Positions 1-9,072 of a stretch of 64,000 nt of DNA are shown here, piece after piece. A program made the translations under genes and the position numbers. Positions within the stretch are counted from its first letter, which is position 1. The number at the start of each line of letters is the position of its first letter. This stretch comes from Mycobacterium sp. IS-1590 (GTDB lineage Bacteria; Actinomycetota; Actinomycetes; Mycobacteriales; Mycobacteriaceae): the NCBI RefSeq assembly GCF_001500025.1, contig NZ_LQIW01000006.1:1-64000 (forward strand). The letters are read 5' to 3'. The notes below the pieces were generated by a model that did no database searches, was not told the DNA's origin, and saw nothing but the letters and a program-made list of their open reading frames with translations.

Positions 1-1066
1 CCGCCCGCGGAGGAGGGGGTGCGGGTCGCGGCGGTGACGAGGCGGCCGTCGTCGACCTGCCTGGGGCGATCGCGCGTTCCTCGCCGAACAGAAAGGCCGC
101 CACCACGACCGCGGCGACCAGCAGCACCGCGAGCACCGCAGGCACCACGAGTCCCGGCCGCAGCCACGACCGATTCGGCTGGGCGGCGGCCACGGCCAAC
201 CGGGTGCTGTCGGGGTCGGCCGAGGCGACACCGAGGTGGTGGCTGAGCGCCCTGGCGAAATCCGCGCACCGCTCGAATCGGTCCTTGGGGTTCTTGGACA
301 GCGCCTTGGCCAGCACGGGGTCCAGGTTGGCGAGGTCGGGGCGGTGGGTACCGATCGCCGGTGGCGCGGCCGACAGGTGCTGGCTGATGACCACTGCCGG
401 ATTCGAGTTGCGAAACGGCGGCGAACCGGTCAGCAGGTGAAATGCGGTGGCGGCCAACGCATATTGATCTGCTCGGCCGTCAAGCGTCTCGCCCATCAAC
501 TGCTCTGGTGCGGCGTAGGACACCGTGCCCACCGTCATGTTGGTCGCGGTGAGACCGCTGACGTCGTCCGCCCAGCGGGCGATCCCGAAGTCGGCCAACA
601 GGACTCGTCGATCATCTGCCTCCGGCCGGGCGAGCAGGATGTTGGCCGGTTTGACATCGCGGTGCAGCAGGCCGCCCTGATGCGCGTAGTCGAGGGCGTC
701 GGCGATGGCGGTGACGATCGCGGCGACCTCCCGCGGAGGCATGCCGTTGGGATGGTGCTCCTTCAGCAGTTGCGCGGCGTCGGTGCCGTCGACGTAATCC
801 ATCGAGATCCAGATCTGGCCGTCGGTCTCGCCACGATCGTGGATCCCGACGATGTGCGGATGCCACAACGTGGCCGCGATGTCGGCCTCGCGCTGGAACC
901 GTCTGCGGTACTCGTCGTCGGCCGACACCGACGCGGGAAGCACCTTGAGCGCGTCGCGTCGGGGCAGGCGCGGATGTTCAGCCAGGTAGACCTCGCCCAT
1001 TCCGCCGGAGCCGAGTAGTCGCACGATGGTGTATCCGGCGAAAGTCGCCCCCTCGGCCAACGGCAT
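1..1066 (-). CDS. Serine/threonine protein kinase, PknF/PknH-like (C-terminus beyond window)
   Basis: This is a membrane-anchored Hanks-type kinase that phosphorylates proteins on Ser/Thr. The frame opens at an ATG at 1066 and stays open to base 1, so the extracytoplasmic end is missing. Visible motifs are the glycine loop GSGGMGEVY (about residues 19-27), the ATP lysine in ALKVLP (K41), the catalytic loop HRDVKPAN (D137) and DFG in LADFGIAR (about residue 160). A single hydrophobic segment follows the kinase domain ([19 protein letters not shown]), then a Thr/Pro-rich stretch runs off the edge. It begins 20 bp after the ferredoxin-type reductase, so it is probably the last gene of that operon. 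The kinase call is firm; the subfamily is uncertain. Confidence 0.92.
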   Translation of the reverse strand, partial: MPLAEGATFAGYTIVRLLGSGGMGEVYLAEHPRLPRRDALKVLPASVSADDEYRRRFQREADIAATLWHPHIVGIHDRGETDGQIWISMDYVDGTDAAQLLKEHHPNGMPPREVAAIVTAIADALDYAHQGGLLHRDVKPANILLARPEADDRRVLLADFGIARWADDVSGLTATNMTVGTVSYAAPEQLMGETLDGRADQYALAATAFHLLTGSPPFRNSNPAVVISQHLSAAPPAIGTHRPDLANLDPVLAKALSKNPKDRFERCADFARALSHHLGVASADPDSTRLAVAAAQPNRSWLRPGLVVPAVLAVLLVAAVVVAAFLFGEERAIAPGRSTTAASSPPRPAPPPPRA

Positions 1067-1086
1067 GGCCGAATAGTACGAGACGA

Positions 1087-2193
1087 CTACAGATCGAGTG
1101 TCAGATGGGAACCTTCGGCGGCGCGGGAAATGCAGATCAACATCAGCCCACCGTCGCGTTCGGTGTCGGTGAGCAGCGTGTCGCGGTGGTCGACCGAACC
1201 GGTCAGCACCCTGCTGCGACACGTACCGCAGAAGCCCTGCTGACAGGAATACGGGGCATGCACACCGGATCTGCGCAGTGCCGCAAGCAGCGTCTCGTCG
1301 GCCCCCACGTCGATGGTCTGGCCGCGTGAGGCCACCGTCACCGAGAAGTTCGTACCGTCCTCGACCGGTGGCGCCGCGAACCGCTCGAAATGCAATTCCA
1401 CGTTGTCGCGCCCGACCAGCCGATCGCGGATGACCGTCAACATCGGCGCCGGACCGCACGCGTAGACCGCGGTGCCGCTGGGGCAGTCGCCGAGCAGGTC
1501 GTCGGCGCTGGGCAGCCCGTCGACGTCGTCGGTGCGGATCTGCACGCGGGAGTCGAACCGTGTGAGCTCGTCGACGAACGGGAGGCTGTCACGACTGCGG
1601 CCGGTGTACACCATCGACCACTGGACACCGAGCGCTTGCGCCATACGCACCATCGGCAGGATCGGCGTGATGCCGATGCCGCCGGCGACGAACCTCAGCT
1701 GCCGGGTGGGGGAGCCGTAGCCGGGAACGGTGAGCGGAAACGCGTTGCGGGGCCCGTGCGATGTCACGGTCGCGCCTGGGCTCAGCGCCTCGTGCACCTC
1801 GATCGAACCGCCGCCGCCGTCGGGGATGCGCCGCACCGCGATGCGGTACCTGTCGGAGTGGGCGGGGTCGCCGCACAACGAGTACTGCCGCACAAGCCCG
1901 CTGGGCAGCGTGATGTCGATGTGCGAGCCGGGATGCCAGCGCGGCAGCGGTTCGCCGCCGGCGGCGACCAGCGTCAACGCCACGACGTTCTCGTCGCGCG
2001 CCACCACCCCGCGGTCGGCGACCCGCAGAACCAGCGTGCGGTCGAGCTCGCGGGGCGGTGTGACCTTGCGGACGGCGCCGGCCAACGCTTCCATTCCGTT
2101 GATCACGACGTCGGCGATGCCGATCATCGCGTAGCGCCGTCCCGGCCGCAGCGGATGGGCGGGCAGTTGCCGGTAGCGCTCGCGCAGACCCAT
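1087..2193 (-). CDS. Ferredoxin-type NAD(P)H oxidoreductase with C-terminal [2Fe-2S] domain
   Basis: This is a modular phthalate-dioxygenase-reductase/VanB-type electron-transfer protein of 368 aa. A flavin-binding barrel (RQYSLCGDP, about residues 110-118) is followed by an NAD-binding domain ([14 protein letters not shown], then [10 protein letters not shown]). A plant-type [2Fe-2S] domain closes the protein, with ligands in CQQGFCGTC and a downstream Cys in LMLICIS. Such proteins pass electrons from NAD(P)H to an oxygenase. The ATG at 2193 shares a base with the stop of the upstream di-iron protein (TGATG), so the two are translationally coupled and probably partners. A TTG one codon earlier is possible. 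A long N-terminal extension precedes the flavin domain, as in mycobacterial desaturase/oxygenase reductases. Confidence 0.9.
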   Translation of the reverse strand: MGLRERYRQLPAHPLRPGRRYAMIGIADVVINGMEALAGAVRKVTPPRELDRTLVLRVADRGVVARDENVVALTLVAAGGEPLPRWHPGSHIDITLPSGLVRQYSLCGDPAHSDRYRIAVRRIPDGGGGSIEVHEALSPGATVTSHGPRNAFPLTVPGYGSPTRQLRFVAGGIGITPILPMVRMAQALGVQWSMVYTGRSRDSLPFVDELTRFDSRVQIRTDDVDGLPSADDLLGDCPSGTAVYACGPAPMLTVIRDRLVGRDNVELHFERFAAPPVEDGTNFSVTVASRGQTIDVGADETLLAALRRSGVHAPYSCQQGFCGTCRSRVLTGSVDHRDTLLTDTERDGGLMLICISRAAEGSHLTLDL

Positions 2194-3119
2194 CAACGGT
2201 GTGCGGCGCGCGCGGCGGGTGAGGTGGCCAGGTAGGCCACGGCCTGGGCGGTCGAGCCCATGTCCTCGGGCGAGTAGCGGGGGCGGAAGTAGGACAGTGT
2301 GTTCGTCCCGAACAGCGTCCGGAACTTGGGCAGCAGGCCGAGTTCGGAGTCCCGCATCCGCAGTCGCTGCATCTCGAACCAGCCGATGTCACTGTTGGGG
2401 TCGGACTTCAGCAGATACCAGGTGCCGCGTTGGAAGAACGTGAACATTGCGGCCGCGGCGACCGTCATCGCCCGGATCCGGTCGGGATAGCTGTCGTGGA
2501 AGTAGACCGCGACGTCGTGGGCGACGCAACGGTGCTCGACCTCTTCGCTGCCGTGCCAGCGGAACAGGTCGACCAGGGTGGGGTCCGCGCCGTGGTCGTC
2601 CCACGTGGAGTTCAGCGCGAAGTCGCCGAGCACCGCGGTGTAGTGCTCGATCGCCGCGATCAGCCACAGCCGCTCACACAGGTTGCTCAGCCGCCGCTGC
2701 GGGTCGTCGAAATCCTTTGGCGCCAGGACTTTTTCGAACATGTAGCCGACGAGGTCGAGCATGGGTTTCGGGTCGACCCCGTTGCCGACGAGGAAGTCGG
2801 AGATCACGTCGTCGTGGGCCGCGGCGTGCGTCGCCTCCTGCCCGATGAAACCGCGGATGTCGTCGGCGAGCTTGGGATCTCTGACCAAGGGCAGCGCCTC
2901 GTTGTAGGTGCGGACGAACCAGTGCTCGGCGGCGGGCAGCACGACGTTGAACAGGTTGATCATGGTGGAGGCCACCGGGTGGCCGGGGATCCACTCCAGG
3001 GGAACTCCGGAGAGGTCGAAGTGGACCTTGCGGGCCTGGATCTGGACGGGCCCGGGGTCGACCTCGCGGGCGAAACGGCGCGGACGTAGAGCCCCAGGCT
3101 GGGCCGGCGACAATGCCAT
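2193..3119 (-). CDS. Ferritin-like di-iron protein (PF10118 'metal-dependent hydrolase' family), probable oxygenase
   Basis: This 308-aa protein belongs to the family usually labelled metal-dependent hydrolase (PF10118). The sequence shows the ligand pattern of a four-helix di-iron carboxylate protein: E65 (AAEHWF), E95-x-x-H98 (GQEATH), E158 (IEHYT) and E193-x-x-H196 (EEVEH). Its stop codon overlaps the start of a [2Fe-2S] flavoprotein reductase, as expected for an oxygenase/reductase pair. The start at 3119 was chosen because AAGGAGGAG lies just upstream; a GTG at 3143 would add eight residues but lies upstream of that site. The substrate is unknown; a lipid or steroid is possible given the neighbouring acyltransferase. 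The family call is good, and the oxygenase role is inferred. Confidence 0.85.
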   Translation of the reverse strand: MALSPAQPGALRPRRFAREVDPGPVQIQARKVHFDLSGVPLEWIPGHPVASTMINLFNVVLPAAEHWFVRTYNEALPLVRDPKLADDIRGFIGQEATHAAAHDDVISDFLVGNGVDPKPMLDLVGYMFEKVLAPKDFDDPQRRLSNLCERLWLIAAIEHYTAVLGDFALNSTWDDHGADPTLVDLFRWHGSEEVEHRCVAHDVAVYFHDSYPDRIRAMTVAAAAMFTFFQRGTWYLLKSDPNSDIGWFEMQRLRMRDSELGLLPKFRTLFGTNTLSYFRPRYSPEDMGSTAQAVAYLATSPAARAAHR

Positions 3120-3192
3120 CTCGGCTCCTCCTTCGTGCCGCACAGTCTAGTGCGGTAAGCGGGAGCGCAGGTTTGCGGTTCGCCGGGCGCGT

Positions 3193-3208
3193 CTATAACA
3201 CGTTCATG
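3193..3208. promoter_or_regulatory. Leaderless promoter -10 with an imperfect KstR-like palindrome
   Basis: The sequence CTATAACACGTTCATG overlaps the acyltransferase start. TATAAC (3194-3199) sits 6 nt before the ATG at 3206 and looks like a leaderless -10. The same bases hold the KstR core AACNNGTT, and 13 of 16 positions match the perfect palindrome at 16297-16312. KstR is the TetR-type repressor of mycobacterial sterol catabolism, with consensus TNNAACNNGTTNNA; this site fails only the last position. The regulatory role is inferred. Confidence 0.45.
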
Positions 3209-4051
3209 GTGGCGATCGACGACCTCCTCGGGTGGGCCAAAGCGCAGGTGTCCGCCCGCGTGCCGAAGGCCGACCTGGACCAGCGCGATCCCGACTACAT
3301 CCGCGAGCAGCTGCCCGGGCTGTGGCTGCTGGCGTCGTTGTACTTCCGCGCCGACGTCCGCGGCCTGGACCGCATCCCCGCGGAGGGTCCCGTGTTGTTG
3401 GTGGGCAACCACAGCGGGGGCAACCTGCCGCCCGACACGTTCGTGTTCACCCTGGCCTTCAGTTCGTACTTCGGGGTCGAGCGGCCCTTCTATCAACTCG
3501 CACACAACCTCGTCGTCTCGATGCCGGGCCTGGGTTCGCTGCGCAAGTTCGGCACCGTGGCCGCCAACCACGACAACGCCAAGCTGGCATTGGAGTCCGG
3601 CTGTGCGCTTCTGGTGTACCCGGGCGGCGACTACGAGGTGTTCCGCCCGTCGTGGCAGCGGCACGAAGTCGATTTCGGCGGCCGCAAGGGCTACGTGAAG
3701 CTGGCCCGCGAAGCCGGGGTGCCCATCGTGCCGATCGCCAGTGTGGGCGGCCAGGAAGCCGCCTTGTTCCTCGACCGCGGCCAGTGGTTGGCGCGTCTGT
3801 TGATGGCGGACAGGCTGGCCCGGCTCAAGAGCGTGCCCATTCTGCTGGCACCGCCGTGGGGTCTGACGGTCAGCGACTTCATACCGCGGCTGCCCCTGCC
3901 GACGAAGATCGCGATCGAAGTGCAGGACCCGATCGACGCGGACGACATCGCGGCCAGTGACGACGACGTCATCAACGACAAGGTGTTGAGCAGCCTGCAG
4001 GCAGGAGTCGACAGGTTGGCGGCCGAACGACGCTTCCCGGTTCTGGGCTGA
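3206..4051 (+). CDS. Lysophospholipid acyltransferase family protein (PlsC-like)
   Basis: This 281-aa protein is of the LPLAT/1-acylglycerol-3-phosphate acyltransferase type, which moves acyl chains from acyl-CoA onto lipid hydroxyls at the membrane. The acceptor-site block VLLVGNHSGGNLPPD (about residues 62-76) contains the catalytic His, but the classical HX4D spacing is not met. YPGGDYEVFRPSW and the later VPIVPIASVG are typical of the bacterial MGAT-like branch. The ATG at 3206 is chosen because a TATAAC -10 lies 6 nt upstream. The downstream SRPBCC gene begins 3 bp after the stop, so they form an operon. Divergence from the di-iron oxygenase-like operon suggests shared lipid or sterol metabolism. 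I recall Rv1428c as a similar KstR-regulated protein, but that is unverified. Confidence 0.85.
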   Translation: MVAIDDLLGWAKAQVSARVPKADLDQRDPDYIREQLPGLWLLASLYFRADVRGLDRIPAEGPVLLVGNHSGGNLPPDTFVFTLAFSSYFGVERPFYQLAHNLVVSMPGLGSLRKFGTVAANHDNAKLALESGCALLVYPGGDYEVFRPSWQRHEVDFGGRKGYVKLAREAGVPIVPIASVGGQEAALFLDRGQWLARLLMADRLARLKSVPILLAPPWGLTVSDFIPRLPLPTKIAIEVQDPIDADDIAASDDDVINDKVLSSLQAGVDRLAAERRFPVLG

Positions 4052-4054
4052 GAC

Positions 4055-4489
4055 ATGAGGGTTCAACGCCAGTGCGTCATCGACGCCGACCGCGACCAGG
4101 TGTGGAAGGTGGTCAGCGATCCGGGGTGCTATCCGGAGTTCATGGCCAGCCTCGAGCGCTGGGAGATGCTGACAGATGCGCCCGCCGGGCTCGGGTCCCG
4201 CTACACCGTGCACTGGAAAGTCGGTTCGGTGCCGATCGGCGGCACCGTGGAGGTCGTCGAGTTCGATGAGCCGCGCGAGGTGTCGTGGATCGGGATCACC
4301 GGTGTGTCACAGCGCGGCCGGTTCCGGCTGCGCGACACCGGGGACGGGCGCACGAAGGTGACGTTCCGGTTGTCCTACGAGTCCGCCGGCAACCTTCTGG
4401 GGCTCATCGCCGACCGGGTGGCCGCGCGTCAGGTCGGTCGCACGATGAGCGAGACGCTGACCAACCTGCGCCGGATGGTGGAGGGCTGA
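4055..4489 (+). CDS. SRPBCC family protein (polyketide cyclase/START-like)
   Basis: This is a small (144 aa) single-domain helix-grip protein that would bind a hydrophobic ligand in a deep cavity. The N-terminus RQCVIDADRDQVWKVVSDP and the strand pattern with WKVGSVPIGGTVEVVEF and GRFRLRDTGDGRTKVTFRL match mycobacterial Rv0856/Rv0857-type SRPBCC proteins, and a C-terminal helix follows. It sits 3 bp downstream of the acyltransferase, which suggests a role in handling that enzyme's lipid, although no catalytic function can be read from the sequence. Confidence 0.85.
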   Translation: MRVQRQCVIDADRDQVWKVVSDPGCYPEFMASLERWEMLTDAPAGLGSRYTVHWKVGSVPIGGTVEVVEFDEPREVSWIGITGVSQRGRFRLRDTGDGRTKVTFRLSYESAGNLLGLIADRVAARQVGRTMSETLTNLRRMVEG

Positions 4490-4495
4490 ACCCTC

Positions 4496-4909
4496 TCAGC
4501 CGGCCGGTGGCGGCGGCGGGGTACCCGCGCCGGGGGCGCCCTGGATCGGAACCACCGGGGTCGGGGTCACGGTGGTGACGCCGTTTCGGCCTACCGTCGG
4601 ACCGCCGGAGGGACCCTGCTCGGCGATCAGGTCCGCCGCTTTCTGACTGCAGTCCAGCATCAGCAGCATCCGCCCGCCCGAGGTGATCTTCTGCTGATCG
4701 ACCAGGCACTCCGCCTGGGGGAGTACGCTGCCGACCGAACCGCCGAAGTAGGCCTTGACGCCTTGGGACTTCAGGATCTGCAACGCCCGGTTGTACGGTT
4801 CGCCGACCACGTTCAAGGTGCTCGGTTGCGACATCGCGATTCCGGCGCCGACGAGTGCCGCCGAACCGACAGCCACGAGCCCGCCGCTGAGCACAACAAG
4901 CTTGTTCAC
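4496..4909 (-). CDS. Conserved secreted hypothetical protein with PASTA-like segment
   Basis: This 137-aa protein starts with a hydrophobic signal or anchor segment (LVVLSGGLVAVGSAALVGAGIAM). A compact domain follows in which VVGEPYNRALQILKSQG resembles the start of a PASTA repeat, with one cysteine in AECLVDQQ and another in LMLDCSQ that may pair. The tail is Pro/Gly-rich (GAPGAGTPPPPPAG). The function is unknown. It faces the SRPBCC gene convergently across only 6 bp, and a plausible AGGAG-type site precedes its ATG. Small exported proteins of this shape are common in mycobacteria. Confidence 0.8.
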   Translation of the reverse strand: MNKLVVLSGGLVAVGSAALVGAGIAMSQPSTLNVVGEPYNRALQILKSQGVKAYFGGSVGSVLPQAECLVDQQKITSGGRMLLMLDCSQKAADLIAEQGPSGGPTVGRNGVTTVTPTPVVPIQGAPGAGTPPPPPAG

Positions 4910-4986
4910 GTGATCTCCTCAGGTCGCTGCGGTGCGAACATATCGCAGCCGTGACGAATGTGAAACCGGAGCAGACGGCCTCGGCG

Positions 4987-7128
4987 TTACACCGCCGGGC
5001 GCACCGCATTTCGCATGACCTCGCCCAGCCGCGCCGCGGTGACGTCGTCGAAGACGTCTTCGAGCAGCAGCTTCTTACCGTCCGGGCCGGCCAGCGGCAC
5101 CCGCCAGTTCGGATACTCGTCGGTGGTTCCCGGCTGATTCTGGGTGCGCATGTCACCGACCGCGTCGGCCAGCGAAAGCGACAGCAACCGCGACGGGGTG
5201 CGGCCGAGATAGCGATGCAGGGCCTCGACGATCGCGGCGGTGTCGGACTCCGTGTCCCCGCGCAGGAGCCCGACGCGGCGCAGCTCGTCGAGCCATCTGT
5301 CCTGTTGCTCGCGGTCGTCGGCCAGCTCCTCGGCGGCGGGCCGCGTCAGCAGCCCGAGGTCGTCGCGCAGGCGAACGTGTTCGCCGGCCAGGTAGCCGGC
5401 CGTCGGGGGCAGGTCGTGCGTGGTGACGGCCGACAGGCAGTACTCGCGCCACCGCTCGGCGGCCAGCGGGCCGCCCGCGGGGCCGTGCGCGCCGTCGCGG
5501 TCGGCCTCGAACCACAGGATCGAGGTGCCGAACAGGCCGCGGTCGTGCAGGTAGTCGCGAACCCAGGGTTCGACGGTGCCGAGGTCCTCGCCGACCACGA
5601 CGGCTCCCGCCCGGTGAGCCTCGAGCGCGACGATGCCGATCATCGCCTCGTGGTCGTAGCGCACGTAGGTGCCGTCGGTGGGCGGCGCCCCGTTCGGGAT
5701 CCACCACAGCCGGAACAGCCCGATGATGTGGTCGATCCGCACACCGCCCGCGTGCCGCAGCACCGCGTTGACCAGTGCGCGGAACGGCTCGTAGGCGAGC
5801 TTCTCGAGCTGGTCCGGGCTCCACGGCGGTTGTGACCAGTCCTGGCCGAGCTGGTTGAACTCGTCGGGAGGAGCGCCCGCCGTGACGCCGAGCGCGAGCA
5901 CGTCCTGCAGCGCCCAGGAGTCCGCGCCGTTGGGGTCCACGCCCACCGCGAGGTCGTGCATGATGCCCAGGCTCATTCCCGTCTGCAGCGCGGTGGCCTG
6001 CGCCGCGGTGAGCTGATCGTCGAGTTGCCACTGCAGCCAGCGGTGGAAGTCGACGGCGTCGGGGTGCTCGGCGGCGAAGGCCGCGACGGCACCGCCCGCC
6101 GGATGCTGCAGTTCCGTCGGCCACTGGTGCCAGTCGGCTCCGTACCGTTCGGCCAGCGCACACCAGATGGCGAAGTCGTCGAGGCTGCGGCCCTCGCGCT
6201 CGCGGTACGCGGCGTAGGCCAATTCCCGCCCCGCGGAACGGGGTACCTCGTACACCGTTTCCAGCGCTGAGCGTTTCGCCTTCCACGCCGCGTCACGCTC
6301 GACCTGCTCGGCGCGGTCGGCTCGGGACTGCACGGCCTCGCGTAGCTTGCGTAACCGGTTGCGGCGGCGGACATAGGCGTATTCGGGGATCGCCTCCACC
6401 CGCAGATAGATCGGGTTGACGAACCGGCGAGAGGTCGGCAGGTAGGGCGAGGGCTCCATGGGCGCGACCGGCGCGGCCGCGTGTAGGGGATTGACGAGGA
6501 TGAATCCCGCGGCGTGCCGGGCCGCCGACCATACCGCCAGGTCGGTCAAATCGGTCAAATCGCCTACACCCCAGGATCTTTCGGAGCGCACGCTGTAGAG
6601 CTGGGTGGCCAGGCCCCAGTTCCTGCCGGATGGGGGCGTCAGCGAGGCGGGGGAGACGATGATCGGGGTGCTGAACTGGGCCCCATCGGCGTGCAGTTCC
6701 AGGCGGTGATATCCGATCGGCAGGTCGGCGGGCGTCTCGAAGGTCGCCTCACCGACCGGTCTTCCGTCCAATTCGTAAGGGGGTCTGTTGTTTTCGAGTT
6801 GACGCAGGTCCGTTCGTACGGAGCCGTCCTCCAGCCGGATCCGCAGCGACACCGGGTCACCGTGTGTGACGTGCACCCAGAACGTCGAGGGGGCGCCGCT
6901 GCGCCCGATGATCGTCGGCGGAAGGTGGCGGGACCAGTATTCGCGGTCGTGGGCGGTGAGGGCGGCATCGCGGTCGTCCTCGCTGCCGGCGGCAACACCC
7001 AACGCGGCCAGCACCGAGATCAACGTCGACTCGGCGACGGCGATGCGCGTGCCCGTCCAGTCCTCGTAATCGGTTGCGACACCGTAGCGTCGCGCCAACT
7101 CCACTAGCGACGCGGCGGGCCCTGTCAT
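4987..7128 (-). CDS. malQ: 4-alpha-glucanotransferase (amylomaltase)
   Basis: MalQ (EC 2.4.1.25) transfers alpha-1,4-glucan segments between maltodextrins in the cytoplasm. The 713-aa length fits the actinobacterial GH77 form, which carries an extra N-terminal beta-sandwich (residues 1 to about 180) before the catalytic barrel. Barrel motifs include NPLHAAAP, the nucleophile region GVRIDHIIGLFRLWWIP, the acid/base region VVVGEDLGTVEPWVRDYL and TTHDLPPTAGYL. It corresponds to Rv1781c. In mycobacteria it feeds glycogen and maltodextrin turnover. It is transcribed alone here, divergent from the MFS gene with about 117 bp between starts. Confidence 0.95.
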   Translation of the reverse strand: MTGPAASLVELARRYGVATDYEDWTGTRIAVAESTLISVLAALGVAAGSEDDRDAALTAHDREYWSRHLPPTIIGRSGAPSTFWVHVTHGDPVSLRIRLEDGSVRTDLRQLENNRPPYELDGRPVGEATFETPADLPIGYHRLELHADGAQFSTPIIVSPASLTPPSGRNWGLATQLYSVRSERSWGVGDLTDLTDLAVWSAARHAAGFILVNPLHAAAPVAPMEPSPYLPTSRRFVNPIYLRVEAIPEYAYVRRRNRLRKLREAVQSRADRAEQVERDAAWKAKRSALETVYEVPRSAGRELAYAAYREREGRSLDDFAIWCALAERYGADWHQWPTELQHPAGGAVAAFAAEHPDAVDFHRWLQWQLDDQLTAAQATALQTGMSLGIMHDLAVGVDPNGADSWALQDVLALGVTAGAPPDEFNQLGQDWSQPPWSPDQLEKLAYEPFRALVNAVLRHAGGVRIDHIIGLFRLWWIPNGAPPTDGTYVRYDHEAMIGIVALEAHRAGAVVVGEDLGTVEPWVRDYLHDRGLFGTSILWFEADRDGAHGPAGGPLAAERWREYCLSAVTTHDLPPTAGYLAGEHVRLRDDLGLLTRPAAEELADDREQQDRWLDELRRVGLLRGDTESDTAAIVEALHRYLGRTPSRLLSLSLADAVGDMRTQNQPGTTDEYPNWRVPLAGPDGKKLLLEDVFDDVTAARLGEVMRNAVRPAV

Positions 7129-7245
7129 ATCGCCAATCTTGCCCGGAATCGGTCGCCACGTCTCATCACAGGCTCGCTCATACCCGATCTGCGCGAACTC
7201 AACCGGCGCTCAATGGGCCTCGGTGGGTGGGTAGTGTCGGCCGGT

Positions 7246-8445
7246 ATGGCGCCCGACCGGCAGGAGACTGCCGAGGTGCAGAGTCGACAGGCCCGGATCG
7301 CGGTCGCAGCGCTGTTCCTGACGAACGGCGCGGTGTTCGCCAACCTGCTGCCGCGCTACCCGGAGATCAAGACCGATCTGGGGCTCTCGAATTCGGCGTA
7401 CGGCGCGGCGGTCGCCGCCTTCTCGGCGGGGGCGCTGGCCGCCGGGCTGACCGCCGCCGCGCTCATCCGCCGCTACCGCTCGTCGTGGGTGGCTGTGGTC
7501 GGCACCGTCGGAATCGGGGTCTTCGTGGTGCTAGCGGGCGTGGCGACCTCGCCGGTGTTGTTCGCCGCCGGGCTGTTCGCGGCGGGCGCATGTGATGCGG
7601 TGACCGACGTCGCGCAGAACGCCCACGGCCTGCGCGTACAGCGCATCTACGGCCGTTCGATCATCAACTCGCTGCACGCGGTGTGGGCAGCGGGTGCCAT
7701 CATCGGCGGTCTGATGGGCGGGGCGGCCGTCGTATCGGGCGTTCCGCGCGCACTGCATCTCGGCTTCTCGGCCGTGCTGTGCAGCGTGGTCGTTCTCGTC
7801 GCGTACCGCTACCTGCTGCCCGGACCCGATCACGAAGACCACCGGGAGGCGCGCGCCGGGCGTGCGGGCCGTACCGGTGGTGCGCTGTACGCCGCGCTGC
7901 TCGCCCTCGTGCTGATCGCGGTGGCCGGTGCGACGGTCGAGGACGCCGGCAACTCCTGGGCCGTGTTGTATCTGCGCGACACCCTCGGTGCGCCCGGACC
8001 GATCGCGGTGACCGGCTACATCGCCGCCGTCACCTTTCTCTTCATCGGGCGACTGGCCGGTGACCGCCTGGTCGACCGGTTCGGGGAACGCGCCGTGGTG
8101 CGCGCCGGCGGCGCGATCACCGCGATCGGGATGGGTCTTGCGCTGGCGTTTCCGTCCGTTCCCGGCACGATCGCGGGCTTCGCGATGGCCGGCCTGGGCG
8201 TGGCGACCCTGGTGCCGTCGGCGATGCACGCCGCAGATCAGCTGCCGGGTCTGCGGCCGGGCAGCGGCCTGACGATCCTCACCTGGCTGATGCGCATCGG
8301 GTTCCTGGCCGCCCCGGTCCTCGTCGGTGCGATCGCCGACGCGACGAGCCTGCGCGCCGGCCTGCTTGTCGTCCCGGTCGGCGGCGTCGTGGTCGTGGTG
8401 ATGTCGGGTGTGCTCAGTGCGCGACGCCGGCCAGCTCGATCGTGA
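7246..8445 (+). CDS. MFS transporter
   Basis: This is a 399-aa inner-membrane transporter with about 12 hydrophobic helices, including FLTNGAVFANLLPRYPEI in helix 1. Acidic and aromatic pore residues (VEDAGNSWAVLYLRD) are typical of the fucose/YbjJ-like MFS branch, and the substrate is unknown. The ATG at 7246 is chosen because a TAGTGT -10 (7232-7237) lies 8 nt upstream, giving a leaderless transcript; a TTG 33 bp upstream is open but has no such support. The 3' end overlaps the convergent SMR gene by 32 bp. Confidence 0.88.
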   Translation: MAPDRQETAEVQSRQARIAVAALFLTNGAVFANLLPRYPEIKTDLGLSNSAYGAAVAAFSAGALAAGLTAAALIRRYRSSWVAVVGTVGIGVFVVLAGVATSPVLFAAGLFAAGACDAVTDVAQNAHGLRVQRIYGRSIINSLHAVWAAGAIIGGLMGGAAVVSGVPRALHLGFSAVLCSVVVLVAYRYLLPGPDHEDHREARAGRAGRTGGALYAALLALVLIAVAGATVEDAGNSWAVLYLRDTLGAPGPIAVTGYIAAVTFLFIGRLAGDRLVDRFGERAVVRAGGAITAIGMGLALAFPSVPGTIAGFAMAGLGVATLVPSAMHAADQLPGLRPGSGLTILTWLMRIGFLAAPVLVGAIADATSLRAGLLVVPVGGVVVVVMSGVLSARRRPARS

Positions 8446-8737
8446 GCACACCGCCGACGACGAGCGCGATGCCCAACGTCATCACCCAGGTCAGTGGTTC
8501 GGTGAACAGAAAGCGTGCGATGACCGCGACCAGCGCCACGCCGCAAGCGGTCCACACGCCATAAGCGATGCCGACCGGCATCCCGAGGCTCAACGTCAGC
8601 CACAGCAGATAGAAGGACGCCAGGTAACCCAGGACGATCGGTGCGATCCAGGCCTTCTTGCGGAACCCTTCCGATGCCCGCAGCGACAGCGTCGCGAACA
8701 CCTCGAAGACGATCGCGACCGCCAGTGTCCAGTACAT
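8414..8737 (-). CDS. Small multidrug resistance (SMR) transporter subunit, second of pair
   Basis: This protein of about 107 aa has four transmembrane helices and is an EmrE-family proton/drug antiporter subunit. The essential helix-1 glutamate is present in IVFEVFATLSLR, and helix 3 carries the GxAYGVWTACG signature seen in SMR proteins. Its ATG at 8737 overlaps the stop of the upstream SMR gene (TGATG); a GTG one codon earlier (8740) is equally possible. Paired SMR genes commonly form an antiparallel heterodimer (EbrAB, YkkCD). Substrates could be quaternary cations or guanidinium-like compounds, and the sequence does not decide. Confidence 0.9.
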   Translation of the reverse strand: MYWTLAVAIVFEVFATLSLRASEGFRKKAWIAPIVLGYLASFYLLWLTLSLGMPVGIAYGVWTACGVALVAVIARFLFTEPLTWVMTLGIALVVGGVLTIELAGVAH

Positions 8738-9072
8738 CACCGGTGTTCGACCGCCCGGTGCGAACCGAACTCGATCAGCAGCACGCCGGCGATGATCAGA
8801 CCGATGCCCGCGACGATCGGCCAGGTGAACGGGTCACCGAACAGGGCAGCGGCGAGAACCGCGGTGCCCGCCGTGCCGACCGCTCCCCATATTCCGTACG
8901 CCACCCCGACCGGCATTCCGGCCCGCAACACCAGCGTCAGGAATGTGAAGGCCGCCAGGTAGCCCCCGACGACGACGAGAAGCCACGCCGAATGATCCTG
9001 GGACGCCCGCAGCGACAGCGTGGCGGCGACCTCGACGACGATCGCACCTGCCAGCAAGGCCCACTTCTGCAC
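8737..9072 (-). CDS. Small multidrug resistance (SMR) transporter subunit, first of pair
   Basis: This 111-aa four-helix SMR protein carries the conserved helix-1 glutamate in IVVEVAATLSLR and the helix-3 motif VAYGIWGAVGTAGTA. It is translated just ahead of the second SMR gene with overlapping stop and start codons, so both are made together as a likely heterodimeric exporter. The short, cytoplasmic, charged C-terminus ends in HRAVEHR. Its promoter should lie in the roughly 100 bp shared with the divergent carboxylesterase gene. Confidence 0.9.
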   Translation of the reverse strand: MQKWALLAGAIVVEVAATLSLRASQDHSAWLLVVVGGYLAAFTFLTLVLRAGMPVGVAYGIWGAVGTAGTAVLAAALFGDPFTWPIVAGIGLIIAGVLLIEFGSHRAVEHR

